The notes: generated from the sequence alone by a model not told the origin. Positions 34,051-46,960 are shown, counted from the stretch's first letter. The stretch is 64,000 nt of DNA from Hofstenia miamia (GCA_004352715.1 SCFE01000051.1:1965131-2029130), one strand, 5' to 3'. Made by a program: numbers and translations.

Positions 34051-36099
34051 TATCTATCTATTTAACTTTATATTTATTCAATATTGTTAGTATGTATAGG
34101 AACATAATTTTGAAGGAAAAACAATAAATCTGCTTTATTCAAATATATTAATTATATGTACTGTAGATAAAGTTTTTATAATTTCAATTTGCTAGTTGCA
34201 ACCAGGCATCCATCATGGGATGATTACTTTTACATTTAGTTAACTTAGTGCTAGTGTACAATAGCTTATAAGATGTTTGTAACTTAATTAAAAGATTAAC
34301 TACATACAAAGATTGAACAAATAGCAAGCTTATAATATACAAATACATGTAAATATTTAACCTAATTTAATTACTGAAGCCAAGTTGGAAGCATTTCTTT
34401 ATGACAGCAGGAATTAGGTTTTCCAATAATACCAGAATTCTGAAATAGCTTAAATGATGTAAATTTCAAAATAATATTTAGTATAATAATGTGGAATATA
34501 ACTTATTTACTAATTCACAATCACAAATGAAATGGTGCATAGTTTTTACCACCAATCAACGTAAATATAAAGAGTACAATTTCTCATTTTTATCAAGAAT
34601 GGATGCAACAAAATTTATAGAAAGCCCTTTTTTGCAAGTTCTTGAGTAATCAAGGGTAGATTACTTTCAGTAGGGGAAAAGTTAATTCAGATAAATTAAA
34701 ATATATCTATAATATATTGGGAGTGCAGACTGATCCAACTTTCCTCTATTTTTTCTCTATGTTGCACTTTCACCAAGTGTTACATAGTCATGTTTTTTGG
34801 CTGCTTCAATTGCAATACACATACCTGATTGGCTTGGATAAAATTTTATGTGGAAGCAAACCTGGAGAATTTCTATGATTTCCCCATACCTGGGGTTGTG
34901 AATTTGAATTTCCATCAGGACACAACTATTTTCAGATTGTTTTTGATGTTTCATCAAAATAATTACAGATTTGTTTTGTTTTTTCCAAACTAACTATTTT
35001 ATAAATTTAAAGGCATTAAGAATACCAAATAAAAAAATCTAAGAGTGTTGGGGATGACATTACAATGGTTTTTTGATAAGGGAGTTGCAACTAGCTATTC
35101 AAAAGTTATTGAGATAATATTTGCTACAGCATAGATAATAGGTTTTCATCAAGAAATTTTACCAACATTTAATAGCTAGTTTCCAAGAATTGGAAAATAC
35201 ACTACTAGCATTTCTTAGTTTTTAAAATATCTAAAAAAACTAATTTTTTAATGCAGGTGGTTCATGGCAAGTGGTGTAGCATAATTGGGATCTGTGGAAA
35301 GATCAGCAAAAAACTTTTGATGGCATAAACATCAAAATCAAATGTGCTCTTCGTTTGGTTTTTGCCAAATAATGCAGCATTGCTTGTCCACATGTATTTT
35401 GAAGAGTTTCAGCCTTTATTGTGTTGAATAGTACTGCCATTTATTTGCATAATAATTCACTTGTTTCCTATGTATCCTTAAATCATGAATGTTTTAACAA
35501 AGTGCACTTTTTGAAACATTTCAGCAAGGGGAAAACATGAATAGGAATACATCTGGAGGTGTATATTGTTTAATGGGATGATGTTCATTCAGCATCCCAA
35601 GAAAAATCTCTGACTATTCAATTAAATTCTCTGTAGGAAGTTACATAAACATAATGTTGCCCATAGCAATGTTGAATGACATTTGACTATGTTTCCGGTA
35701 TTTTGCAATCAATGAAGTCCTGTAGCAAGCAGTTTCCTTTGACAGGTTCACAAACTAAAACTAGTTGATCAATGTTCAACAATAGAGACACTGAAAATGT
35801 GTTCCCATACAATGCTGACTTTCTTAGTTGTTTTGTTTAGTGACCTCCACCACTTCAAACAGAATCAAAAGAAAGCTGATTAAAATATTTGCATTGAATG
35901 AAGACAGACAGACAGAGTATGATGATTTTCCTGTCAAGCATCTACATATCTTCATGTGAAGGCAGGGCCATAGTTAAACAAATGCAACATAAACATTGCA
36001 AAATGTATTTTTTGCAGTAATCTTTGACATTTTTATAACCTTTTTACCTGATTCAACTATAATTCAATCAGTAAAGCATTTGTCAATGAATTGAGAAAA
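34051..36099. other. No gene seen; possibly end of G2
   Basis: AT-rich sequence with one short minus-strand frame (34757-34957) without recognised motif. A 3' LTR for G2 would be expected here, but I could not find a match to a 5' copy. Confidence 0.4.
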
Positions 36100-37080
36100 T
36101 TCTGTTATACTCACCACAATAAACTCATGTAAAGCATATTTATAAGTTCCACTGTGGGAGAAAGATAAACCACCTTCATTACTCCATACAAACATTTTGA
36201 ATGGGTATACAGGTTATGTAGTGCTCCCATGATTTTTTAACAATGCCTCATGAAAGTACTGCAAGATGATAAGTCACAAATAGAAAGAAAATTTCTGCAC
36301 TTAATGAAATATTATTTATTACTTTATTACCTCCACCTTTAAAGGGAATGAGTTTTGTAATGCAAGTACAAAATATTTGTGAATTTTAATTGAAACAATT
36401 TTACTTCCATTTTTGCTTGAGTTCTAGTATTTGCATGAATCATTAAAGAAATTGTGTAAGTGCTAGAATTCAAAAGCCTATATTTTCATGGTTTTTTCAG
36501 CAACATTCTGATGCAAATTCCTCTGGAATTATTAATTTATTATCTCACGTTTTAAGTTTTATAACTAAGCAGTGAATGTAAATAAGTAATCAGTATTAGA
36601 ACAACGTATATATTCTATTATAATCACATTAGACGATTTTAAATATTTTTCACATGTATTAAGATAGTTGGTAAATACAAATTCAAAGCAACATATTTTC
36701 AAATAGTTTGGAAAATTTGGAACTTAAATTTCATTACATTGATGACATCTTAGTAGTCACTAGTGAGCACAACATTAAAGGAACACATTGAGAAGCTGTA
36801 TTGAATGCTGCAAATAATCTCAAATGTTGGTTTGAAGGTTAATGCAGTCAATTTTATATTATGAAGTCCAGAGCTAAAATTTTAGGCAAGGGAAATCAAA
36901 CATGAAAAAATGCATACAAAGGACAATACTAAGGAAAGAATCAACTAAATTTCAGCCCCAAAGACCAACACTTAATGGGGTTTCTAAAGTAGTATGATCG
37001 TTTCATTCCATGCCTGATGGAGAAATATGGAGGGATGACATCCATGATGAGGAAAAGGAATTAGTAGAAACTTCATAAGA
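36100..37080 (+). pseudogene. Gypsy RT remnant
   Basis: The plus strand near 36725-36765 reads FHYIDDILVVTS, the gypsy RT catalytic block. It is preceded by a degraded SAPMIFQQ-like stretch near 36220 and followed near 36980 by LMGFLK-stop-YDRFIPCLMEKY, matching the FLG..NYYRRFIP region. Many stops show it is old. It is separate from G2, which already has an RT. Confidence 0.6.
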
Positions 37081-38891
37081 AAAATATGTTTTTTTAAATT
37101 CGCATTTATATTTCATCATATATTATCATAAAGCCCACATACATTTAATCAATGTAACTTAAAATGCTTTTAAACTAAAAACTAATGTCTAGAACTACAA
37201 ATATGTTGAATGAAATTCATGTTTAAAATTATAAACAGTCGTGACTGCTGAACTGGCTAGAATAAAAGGAATGCAATGTATGTAATAGTGAATAGAAGAA
37301 ACCAAATCCTGTTGCAATCAAGATTATATTTTGATAAATAAACACTAGATAAATCAAATTTAAACAAATCTTCAATAGTCATCTCTGTTTAGTATCTAAA
37401 CAAGCTCCACACGTATTACTAACATGTATTTGCTCAAGGTAACAATAAATCCTCCTGACACTTTGAACTCTTTTGAGTACTTTGCTTGAGAATATTTAGA
37501 TATTAGATATTTCACTACTAAGGTAACATTTAAGTTTTCATAATGTGAGCATTTAGTTAAAAGAGATTTTGTATAGAAATGTACTCCTTACATGTACAAT
37601 AGAAAAACATTGCACATTATAATAATGCAAAGATTTCTAAAGAGAATATATTTTAAGTTTCTGTATTCCCACTTGGGTAACAAAGTCGTGTACTACTACT
37701 ACTGCTATAATAAATTTTTAACATTTCCATTCCTTGGTTTTGAAGGAAATTATTTCTAGGTAAATAAGTTAAGTCAATTTTTGAGAAGCTTGTTGATAAA
37801 GAAATACAGAACTATTTTTTTACAGCAGGAACTGAAAAAATCAGACCTCATTAAAATCTGGGCTGATGGGATCTAAATTATATTTGTCATATTGATAAAA
37901 TTATAACTTTTTACTATAAAAACATCGGCGAGACTATGTCATTAACAATATAGATAATTGCAGTATAAAATTGAGATTTTCAACATTCGAAAATATGTTG
38001 GATCTAAGTATAAATTTGGCTTGTGCAGCTTTATGTATTCTTACGCTTTGCTTGTAGACTTAATATGATATATAGAGCTACCACTAGTTAAATTCATATG
38101 TCCATTATCTTTTGCTTAGATATATCATTGCATTTCTCCTGAATATAACACACAAATTATGAGACTATTTTTTTCTAATTCCTAAAATAGAAGAAAACGT
38201 GTAATAGAAAATAAATAAAAACCCACAGTGAGAAATTCCTTCCAAAGTGTTTGTAACCCATGACATAAATTCAAACACAACAGGGGTATGGAGTCTGTAT
38301 AAATGGGACCTTACAAAGAGCATACAAAATATTCTTTTAGGAAAACAAAAATGAAAAAATTAGAAAATTTTCTTTCGTCTAGCCTTAAAACAGTTGAGGA
38401 TTTTAAACATAAAGTTAAAAGAATTTAACATAGTCACGTTAATTTGCAATTTAAATAGTTTCCTGCTACTCATCTAATTTTCAAAGTAACTCGAAAATTT
38501 CAATTAGATTGTAAACATGCAATTATAATCAAGAGTTGAATTGTAAGTATTTAATAAATTATTTTTCAGGTAGGTCAGTATTATCAACCATAGAGAGATT
38601 CTAAACAAAATATCATCAGCGGCGACAATTTGGTAAGTTTATATTCATGGGCGATAATTGATAATCAATATGACGCAAATTTACGCAGGTGAGCTCTGCA
38701 CATGATAGTAACCTTTGGTTCGTTTGGTTAATAGAGAATTTTATTCAGAAATCGCTGTCCCTTAATAATGACGTCATGACACTACATGTACAATAAAACT
38801 GATATAAAAAAAAATTGCCTTGTTTATGCATTTTTACAGTATGTCGTTGTGATTATTTTTATCTCAAGATGGATTCAGAATTTTTCTGTCA

Positions 38892-38894
<3 letters not shown>
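37081..38894. other. Intergenic, no gene seen
   Basis: AT-rich. A possible non-coding exon between a TTTTTCAG acceptor (38570) and a GTAAGTTT donor (38632) has stops in all frames, so nothing coding is supported. Confidence 0.4.

Positions 38895-38943
<49 letters not shown>
38895..38943. repeat. (TA)n microsatellite
   Basis: About 24 TA units. The IYIY-type frames across it are artefacts. Confidence 0.95.
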
Positions 38944-38945
<2 letters not shown>

Positions 38946-39280
38946 CTCAATTTAATGCTAATCGGTTTCGATTCGAAATTCATCATCAGAATACAAAATT
39001 TGTGGGAATAATTTTTACAATATACTACACCAAAATTTAATGATGTTTTCCTTTTCATGGACTTAAAATAAATTTAATATGCTCATATTACTTAGTTGCT
39101 TGTTCAATAATTGATCTTTGTTATGGTTCTTAAATATTAAAGCTTCTGCAATTTTTGTGTTGGATGTTCTCATTATTATATTTAAATTTTTCTTTTTAGC
39201 ATGATGTTGATGCATATATATTTCTGACATTTGATGACTAAGCGCCATTTTGTCACTAGGATTAATGAACATCTCTCAGG
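38944..39280 (-). pseudogene. Possible Penelope-like or related retroelement C-terminus
   Basis: The minus strand encodes MRTSNTKIAEALIFKNH then LLNKQLSN and a stop at 39063. This resembles the end of the GIY-YIG-type endonuclease region of Penelope-like elements (EALLI...P.LN.Q). The 3' flank reads on to the common TCTGATGATGAATTTCGAAT-type stretch and then a (TA)n tract, as often seen at such ends. The recognition rests on one short motif. Confidence 0.4.
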
Positions 39281-41022
39281 TCATTAAATGATAAAGTTGT
39301 ACAGCATAAATATGTTGTGTAACCATATATCATATTATGTGTTATTGCAAATAATGAGTATAGGTTCCAAACTCATTCAGCGAACAAAGTGGATTTCTTA
39401 TCAAAATGAAGCGGCACTAAATTTATATTTCTGTAATTTTATATATATGATGTTTCTAATTTTCAAAAAAATTCTAATATGCAACTGCAATCAATATTCA
39501 AAGTAATTTATTCATGAAAATTTTTTGACCTTAACATAAAACCACCAGCGATTATTAAAATATTAAGCTAAATGAATTTTTACATTTCAAAGGAAAAACA
39601 TTTAAAAAACTTCCTTAGTTTTAAATGGTAAACAAATTTTAGCAGATTTATATACATATTATCTTCATATCTAGTTACGAAATAATTATTTAATGTTGAA
39701 ATTCAACACGATAATATATTGGTAAATAATAATGTCTAAGATCAAAAAATGTTTTTTATTGGGCCTCAGTATTAGTCAATAGATGCATCTTTTGCCAAAA
39801 TTCTTTCAAAAGATTTCAAATGATAAAAATTTTCCAAAATGGTGGCAGTGTTTTGACGGCTTGCCGAAAATTCCAAAAAATTTTACTAGGGTATGCTTCA
39901 ATTGCTTTCTAAGATGAAAATGTTTGTCCAGACTTAGCGATCTTAGGAAAATTCATCTTAAAATGAAATGCCAAATTAAGAAAATTTTGCAGACTAAAAT
40001 TTATTATGCAGTACCATAAGCTGTTTTGTCGCATGTTTTCATTGGATTCCCTTTTCGGGATACCGTAGAACACAATTGATAATCTCAGATTCATTTGCTT
40101 CGATAAGAAAACAACTCTTTCTTAATTACAACCGTAGTATTTTATGAATATTCTTCTAAAAATTTCCAAGTCTTAAAATATACTTTCTCCAATTCTTCGA
40201 ACAATACTTAGAATGAATATGAATTGATGTTTTATACTTGAAGCTAAAAAGCAATTTCAACGAAACGCCAGTACGTAATAAATGTTCTAAGTTTGACATC
40301 AATTGTAATAGTTCTTTTTGCAAACACTCATGAATTATTTAGGCTTAGTATTTCAAATTATATTCTTTGTAAATATTATAGGAATTCAAGAACAAAATGC
40401 CACTCATGAATTTGAAGAAACTAAACAAATATTGCATCAAATTAATCGAAAAAATAAATGATATTTAAATAGGCAACAAATTATTTATAAATTATAACTC
40501 ATAATGATGCTGTTTACTTGAGGTCCAAATATTAATATAACAAACAATCAATATTATGCTAATATTTTCTGTTATAAACAGTAATTGAAATAGAGTGAAA
40601 ATGTATAATTTACATTAAAAATGTATTTAATCAGAGCTTAGAAAATCTGCTCGTGAAATTGAATTTGAACACCTAAGGAAAAGATGTGGCGCTTAGACTT
40701 AGAACATTGAATTAAAAAGACTTTCTAAAGATTCCAATTGAATTATTAAGACTTTCAAAGGATTCTCATTATAGTGTTTAAGTACAAAATTAAATAGTGA
40801 TTGCATTTCCGCAAAAGTCAGAGTGTAATTGATATCAACAGAAATTCTACAACATTATCGCATTTAATAGTATATAATAGTAAAAATGTATGCTTTGCTA
40901 AAACTTTGCTCATGATATTATTTTTACTATTATAACTGTGAAATTATAGCTCAAAATGATTGCACAAAATCGTTTAAAAATCTAAATTTTTACTTTTCTT
41001 TAGTAGACTAATTTGAAAATGA

Positions 41023-41025
<3 letters not shown>
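39281..41025. other. Intergenic, no gene seen
   Basis: Very AT-rich. Only short, compositionally biased frames are present. Confidence 0.45.
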
Positions 41026-41113
<88 letters not shown>

Positions 41114-41119
41114 TATATA
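41026..41119. repeat. (TA)n microsatellite, about 94 bp
   Basis: A nearly perfect TA tract with one C interruption near its right end; the longest in the window. Confidence 0.95.
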
Positions 41120-41322
41120 CCAATTCCTTTTTTTATCCAAAGTTGTTTGCACACTATTATTTTAATAATTGCATAAGGAACGCCATCCTGGTCCCTAACG
41201 ATTTCATGCAGATAATGTAGGCATTCAAAGCTCCAATATCTACAATGTTTCTAAAGTCATTTTGGGGTCACATAAATATAATTGAACGACGTGTATAGCA
41301 TCTTAAACTTTGATCGGCAGTA

Positions 41323-41508
41323 TCAACTTGGTCTTTTGTGCGATTGTAGCATTTGATCAATTGTGGTTTGTTTTGGATGTTGTGTTCTTATGCATCGTTG
41401 AATGTAATTCACTAGCCAGCTATCATCATTGTCATTCATAAAAGACTTACTTTCACATAACTCCAAAAGTGTTACAAAAAATCCCCAGGTTGATACTACC
41501 TTGGGCAT
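41323..41508 (-). CDS. Possible last exon or short unknown gene
   Basis: A 61-codon open frame starts MPKVVSTWGFFVTLL, continues ELCESKSFMNDNDDSW and QRCIRTQHPKQTTIDQML, and ends at a stop. It has protein-like composition, unlike most frames here. A CTAAG precedes the ATG and could be an acceptor. It lies downstream of three minus-strand exons (41995-45341) and could be a cytoplasmic tail, but the phase of this frame does not fit their phase-1 series. Unrecognised. Confidence 0.25.
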   Translation of the reverse strand: MPKVVSTWGFFVTLLELCESKSFMNDNDDSWLVNYIQRCIRTQHPKQTTIDQMLQSHKRPS

Positions 41509-41994
41509 CTTAGGGTTAATTCATTTGACTAAAACTAGTTTCTAGAATATACTTAGCTCAGTTCAATAGTTCATTCCAGAAATCGTATTTGTATTTTTTA
41601 GCATGCTTTAAATCCAAATTATTACACAATCTAAAATTACAATTTGTTGCTATCCTTTGCGGGTTTGACTCATTTGTCATAATTTTTTGGAAGTACTCGT
41701 CTGCTCTAAGACATATGATATTATTTATATAATTACAATTCTTCTGTGCTCATTTCATTAACATTTATAGACCTTGTTTTTTGGAATAAGATGACTTTCA
41801 TTTTTTACCTCTTGATATGTTTAATTACAGTTCTCGGTTGTTTGGTAGCCGTTCTTCAGAATCTTCATCACTATTATGATTACCAATAGTAAAACACTAG
41901 AATTTCTACATTCAAAGCCCTTTTAGTATCAAATATATATGAGATAATTATATAAACTAATAATTGTTGAATACAGTTATAATGATTAACTTAC

Positions 41995-42108
41995 GCGGCT
42001 TTTGCAGGCAACACTTTCGAAAGCAGAAAATTAGTGGAAAAAGAATAAATATTATCGCGAATATGACGATGAAAGTGAAAATTATTATTTTCCAACCAGA
42101 ATCCAGGC
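41995..42108 (-). CDS. Exon C of an unknown type I membrane protein (TM exon)
   Basis: On the minus strand a TTTATAG acceptor opens a 114-base exon closed by a strong GTAAGT donor. It starts with two bases of a split codon and ends with one, so both junctions are phase 1. It encodes LDSGWK, a long hydrophobic run (IIIFTFIVIFAIIFILF and a few more residues), then a basic, Cys-rich RKCCLQKP. That is a single transmembrane helix with a positive cytoplasmic side. The preceding exons encode a Thr/Ser-rich stalk. The donor shows at least one more exon to the left; a candidate acceptor near 41875 would continue in phase but is not secure. The protein family is not recognised. Confidence 0.5.
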
Positions 42109-42151
42109 CTATAAACACATTGAAAATTTTAGAATTTTATGAGAATTTTAC

Positions 42152-42229
42152 TTTCTATCCTTTGAAAAATTCCAGTTTCATCTATGGTGGCAACTGTGGT
42201 TGGGGCCGTATTTAATATTGTCGTGAACC
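42152..42229 (-). CDS. Exon B of the same unknown membrane protein
   Basis: A 78-base exon between a TAATTTAG acceptor and a GTAAAA donor, with 25 whole codons plus split codons, again phase 1 at both ends. It encodes FTTILNTAPTTVATIDETG and FQRIE, a Thr-rich extracellular stalk. The intron to exon C is only 43 bases (42109-42151), unusually short beside the multi-kilobase introns nearby. Confidence 0.45.
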
Positions 42230-42421
42230 CTAAATTACAATATAACCGCAATTTCCAAATCCACAGGCGTATCAATATTAAAATCAAAGAAGCCTTAGCA
42301 TTTCTCTAGTATGTAGGCTTTACCTAACAAACGTTGTTAATGGACAATTCTAGTATTTCTATGGTAGTTGATTTTCAAATGATTTGCCTAGTTGCTAAAA
42401 GATAAGCTCTCTGTGCATATA

Positions 42422-42933
42422 CAGGGTGATCCAAAAGTCTTGGGAGCACTTCACGTCCTCATATTTGCTGAAATATAAATGGTAGTTTTAAAATTTTAAC
42501 ACTTTTTTGTAAGAGTATAAATTTTTTCATTTCTTCTTTGATCCAGTAATGGTGTTTACTCAACCAGAAGTGCTTGGTTTGATTTAATTTGGAAAAAACA
42601 GAGCTGACTTCCCAGATCTCCAGATAGCATACTCTGCAGTTTCTTTTTGTTGGGACATGCGAAAGAGCATGTCTGTTTGTCTGTTTTGCAATCTAGTAAA
42701 CATGGATGATCTGAATATGGAATAACAAAAGCTGTTGCAAACATTGACTACACAATAGGCCTAAATTGGAGGCATTTGCCAAGCAATGGGATATTAGCTT
42801 GATGTGTGTCATGTGGTCATTGTTACAGACTTTGAATAATATTTTTATCAAAAGTATTTTTTATGAATTTTCTAGAAGTGATTTTTTCCTACATAGCTTT
42901 GATAAAGTCAGTATCGAAATCGGAAGCACCCTG
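42422..42933. mobile_element. MITE, Tc1/mariner type
   Basis: It begins CAGGGTGATCC and ends GGAAGCACCCTG, so the ends are inverted (CAGGGTG). TA flanks both sides (42420-42421 and 42934-42935). At about 512 bases without a coding frame it is non-autonomous. It sits in the intron between exons A and B of the minus-strand membrane-protein gene. Confidence 0.55.
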
Positions 42934-42935
42934 TA

Positions 42936-45239
42936 ATATTAACAGTATTTAGAATGTTAATATTTGAAATTTTCTTACTCCATATCTCATGAGAACAATG
43001 TTTTTCATTCTCAGAACAGTTAAATGTCAATGTGTATAATATCTATGATTTTAAAGAAATGCTTAGTAGAAGGTTTTTTAATATAATTCGAATCTTTGAA
43101 TGTAGTATCATCTTTATCTTTAAAACGTTTCCTTAACTCAATCCAAAATCGAAAAATTTGGGCGCTTTGAGTGTCTAAGGTCATAATACAAAAAGGCATC
43201 AATCACATGCTTCATGTTAAATTATAATTTAAGCAGAACTAATAATTTGTGCACTCACATGTAAATTGATAAATTAATATGAATCAGAGTGTTTTAGCCC
43301 TTTCAAAACGATGTGCTACTAAACTCTCTCCAATTTTTCTATTGAAAACAACAAAAATCGACGTTAGTTCTGTTACAGCAAGAAGAGCGACTACTCCCAA
43401 AATTCGAATTATGCCATTTTAAATGAATTATGATTTTTGTGGGTCAAACGTTCTCAGACTTTCACGTTTCGAGCTTATTGGAAGTCAGAACTTGTCACAT
43501 AAGGTTGGTACATATCTTTTATCGATTTCTGTAAATGTTCTATTTGTGATATTCTTAATGTGTATTAGGCGTTTGTGCTAGTGTGACGTCATAGCCTCAA
43601 AATAGTCGCAAGATAATTAAGAAAGTGCTTCATATTCCTTTTCTAAGTGCAGTACAAATGCTATACATCCTGATTTGAAAATTGAAAACGTGGCCACTAT
43701 CCGCGGTGTAGGGGGATTTTTCATATTTTATAGTTCGGCTACTATGCAACGTTGTTCTTGAATTTCATACTTATATATTTAATTTATAATTGAAATTTGG
43801 TCATGAAATATGTCGTAGCAAATATAAAACACATTGAAACCTAAATATCATAAACTAATACCAGACATTTTCAAAAATGGTATTACATAAAAAATTTAAT
43901 TTAATGTTTAATTATAGCACAAACATTCATAACAATGTTTGACACTAGCGGAAGTAAAGGGTTTCGGAACTATATTATATACACAATATTGCATCAATCA
44001 ATCAAATAAAATGCCAATCACTTGCTTAACAAACAAAATATTATTTTCAAAGACCTTATGCACATCTTCAATGACAAAATGACAAGCAAACATATATAAT
44101 TTTATTAACTACATGTAAATATAAAGTTTATATGTCAACACTTGACCTGTACAAATGTTTATTTGCCAAATATACTTTGGTTAATTTGCAAAGTACAGTA
44201 ATTAGAAATAAAAAAATTTAAGGTAAGTGCTTGCACATGTCATTCAATATTTAAAAAATGTTTTGCAAACAGCTGAATATGTAAATATGGTGAGTAAAGT
44301 GTATCTATAAATTGATTTTTACGATGACCGTTTTGCCTGATTAGAATGCTCTACGCGATACATTAACAAATAATAAACATGGAGTTGCTTATCGATGAAG
44401 TCATTTCGGAAGAATAGTCAACCAAATTTTCGTAACTTTTCAATTAATAACTACTTTGCTAAAATATTTCAAATTGTCCAAAATATACCATTTTATTAAG
44501 CACAAGATTTTGTATTTTATTGTTTTTTTGGCCAACAGTTTTGCAAAAAGTGCTTAGGCTGTGTTAGAAGATTTCTCAACAAGCATTGCTAAATCTCACC
44601 TCTTAAACATGGCATCTCTGCCTAACCAAAAAGCAATTTTGTTTCATATATAGATATTTTGACACAATTCATGAAATGGCTGCAATTTAGATAAATGCAT
44701 GAATCATATTAGAATTATTAAATTTAAAAATCAACAACTAAACAAAACTTCAAAGCAGCTATCTTGAAAATATGTTCATTTAACAGAACTAACCTCGAAT
44801 ATTTGAATGAGAAACCATAAATTATTGGAAACGTGGCTAATTCAACAATCAATTGCATGACATGATGTTTGTAAGTGTGTATACATACAAATTGCTAAGC
44901 TTTTTGTTAGGTATATGTAGCAATGAAACAAACCTTTATTGCTCATTAAGTACTTTGGAAATGTTTCAAGCTATGAAGAAATAGTCTTACATCTTCAAAG
45001 CAATGCACTGTCATTGAATTACTTTGTGATATCGCCACCAGAATTCAAACACTTGCTACAAAATCTTGAAATTTTTTAAAGCTTAATTCTTGTAGCTATT
45101 GATTTCTAATGAATATAGCAAATATTTTTCACTATGCTAACAAAATTATGAATAATGAAATTAATGCCTCTAGTTTGTTTCCGCATAGCAATGGGATAAC
45201 TTGACGTCTATAAAAAGTTGCCATCAAAAGTATTTTTTA
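42936..45239. other. Intron of the minus-strand gene, no other gene seen
   Basis: This is the rest of the intron between exons A and B. Short frames only. A splice-flanked stretch near 45020-45070 on the minus strand reads KCLNSGGDITK but does not fit the phase of the other exons. Confidence 0.4.
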
Positions 45240-45245
45240 ACTTAC

Positions 45246-45341
45246 TTGAGGTTGAAGTTGTTGCTTCGAGTGAAGCCTTGGTGCTTGGACTAGAATATTC
45301 ATTTATTACAATCACATCTGTGGTTTCAATTGAAAAATTAT
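45246..45341 (-). CDS. Exon A of the same unknown membrane protein
   Basis: A 96-base exon from an ATTTTAG acceptor to a GTAAGT donor, phase 1 at both ends. It encodes NFSIETTDVIVINEYSS and then PSTKASLEATTSTS, a Ser/Thr-rich stalk with one N-glycosylation motif (NFS). The phase and composition agree with exons B and C across a 3-kb intron that contains a MITE. Earlier exons, including any signal peptide and folded ectodomain, should lie at higher coordinates and were not identified. Confidence 0.42.
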
Positions 45342-45358
45342 CTAAAATTGCTATGGCT

Positions 45359-45360
<2 letters not shown>

Positions 45361-45396
<36 letters not shown>
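45361..45396. repeat. (TA)n microsatellite
   Basis: 18 TA units next to exon A. Confidence 0.95.
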
Positions 45397-45399
<3 letters not shown>

Positions 45400-45816
45400 A
45401 TAGTGTACGAATTTTTGTGAAATTACTGCATAATATTTCTTAAGTTTTGATGTTTGTGATGATAATTGTTGCTCCATGTTCATGTGCAGTGTATGCGATT
45501 GGAAATTCCGTTATTGAAAGCAAATATATGCAGGAACCTGGTTTGGTTCAGCATACGTGTGATGCAACGCACTCTAAGGTTTCCAATTTTTGAAATCATT
45601 TCAACGCTTAGCAAGTGTGTCTGCTTCGAGAGCTGGTTGTTGTGAAACAAAAATGAAAACTAACTTCGAGAAGCCTCAAAATAAGGAACGACTAAAAGTT
45701 TTTAGATTGAAACGTCGAAACTAAATTAATATTCCTATACATTAATGAAATTTGTTTGATATACAACTGAAGGTTTTTGGTGTAATTAACGTAATCATGT
45801 AATGCATATATAGTAG

Positions 45817-46256
45817 AGAGTGACAATATGAGGTAAATATGGATCCGAACCCGACCCGAAACGTTGAATTTGATTTGACGTTATGCATATCTCTGTGCAA
45901 TCAATCATTTTTCGAGGAAACAACAATTCATTTGTACAGGGTTGGCATGTTTTAAACACTGTTTAAACCAACTGTTTTTTTGCAATGTTTTTTAAATGTA
46001 TTTTCAGTAAAATTTTAGTACCTTGAGGTTGACCTGTTTAAGAGTACAAGAAACATTATTTTAAATGTTTAAAACATTTTTTTGTAAAAAATACACATTT
46101 TTATTACTAAACGTCTCGGATCTTTCTCAAATCAAGCGGTGATTAAGATCAATATTTCTTTGGTAATCAAGCTAATTTTTGTACCCGAAACCGACTCGAC
46201 CCGACAATTTGATTCGCGAAATCGAGTTGGTTTTAATCTGGTACCAATGTCACTCT
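45817..46256. mobile_element. MITE-like element with GC-rich inverted ends
   Basis: The ends are inverted: AGAGTGACAATATG on the left, and AGAGTGACATTGG as the reverse complement of the right. Just inside, both arms carry CCGACCCGA-type sequence (near 45850 and 46195), opposite in sense. No coding frame. The flanks show no clear target duplication. Confidence 0.5.
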
Positions 46257-46960
46257 TTAATATATTAGACAATACGGCCTTGTAATAACTATTATTTCCG
46301 ATTAAGTAGTTTATTTCCAAACTATGAAAATTTAAAATATTTTGTTCATCCAGCAAGCTATGCGACCGGTTTATACCTTTTTCGATGTTGGTTAGTAGTG
46401 CATATTAGAAGCATATATACTTTTGTACATAAAAAAATCGCGGAGTTTTTGCCAACCCTAAGACAAACCCTTTCAATTTTAGGAAGTTTTTTACATTTCC
46501 ATTTGTAAATTCTGTTGATTAAAGTTTCTATATGATAAATACACTTATTAATATTATCCGCTTGTTCCATATAACCGGTAATTTGCCGGCTCTGGCTGTG
46601 TCCATCACTGCGTTATTGAATAAAGGCACATAGACCTGCTTGTTAGAACCGGCTTTTCTAAATAACAATGGGGAAATTAATTCTGTCTAGAGCAGTTATG
46701 TTGCAAGAATGTTTCTTTCACAAATTAAATTCCAAGAAATTTGCCGTCTTGATCGAACACTTCATAAATCCCTCAAGGACTGCAACGCTTTCCACCGTGA
46801 CATTTGACGATTAGAATGTTTTTAATTCAAATGTTAATAACAGGAAAATGTTATTAACAAGTTTAAGTATTCATAATAAATGTTACCAACGTAAGTTGTT
46901 CTGCTTGTAAACGTTTATCACTAATTACTCAATTGAAAGCAGATCGAGTGAATTCAGGGC

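Noticed and set aside
38570-38632. Plus-strand splice-flanked segment as an exon
   Set aside because: All three frames contain stops; at best a non-coding exon without further support.
38786-39058. Frames rich in Ile-Tyr repeats (also near 45208-45483)
   Set aside because: They are translations of (TA)n microsatellites. Only the part of 45246-45341 with splice sites was kept as an exon.
45010-45075. Minus-strand KCLNSGGDITK stretch as an EGF-like exon
   Set aside because: Too short, has one cysteine, and its phase does not fit the neighbouring phase-1 exons.
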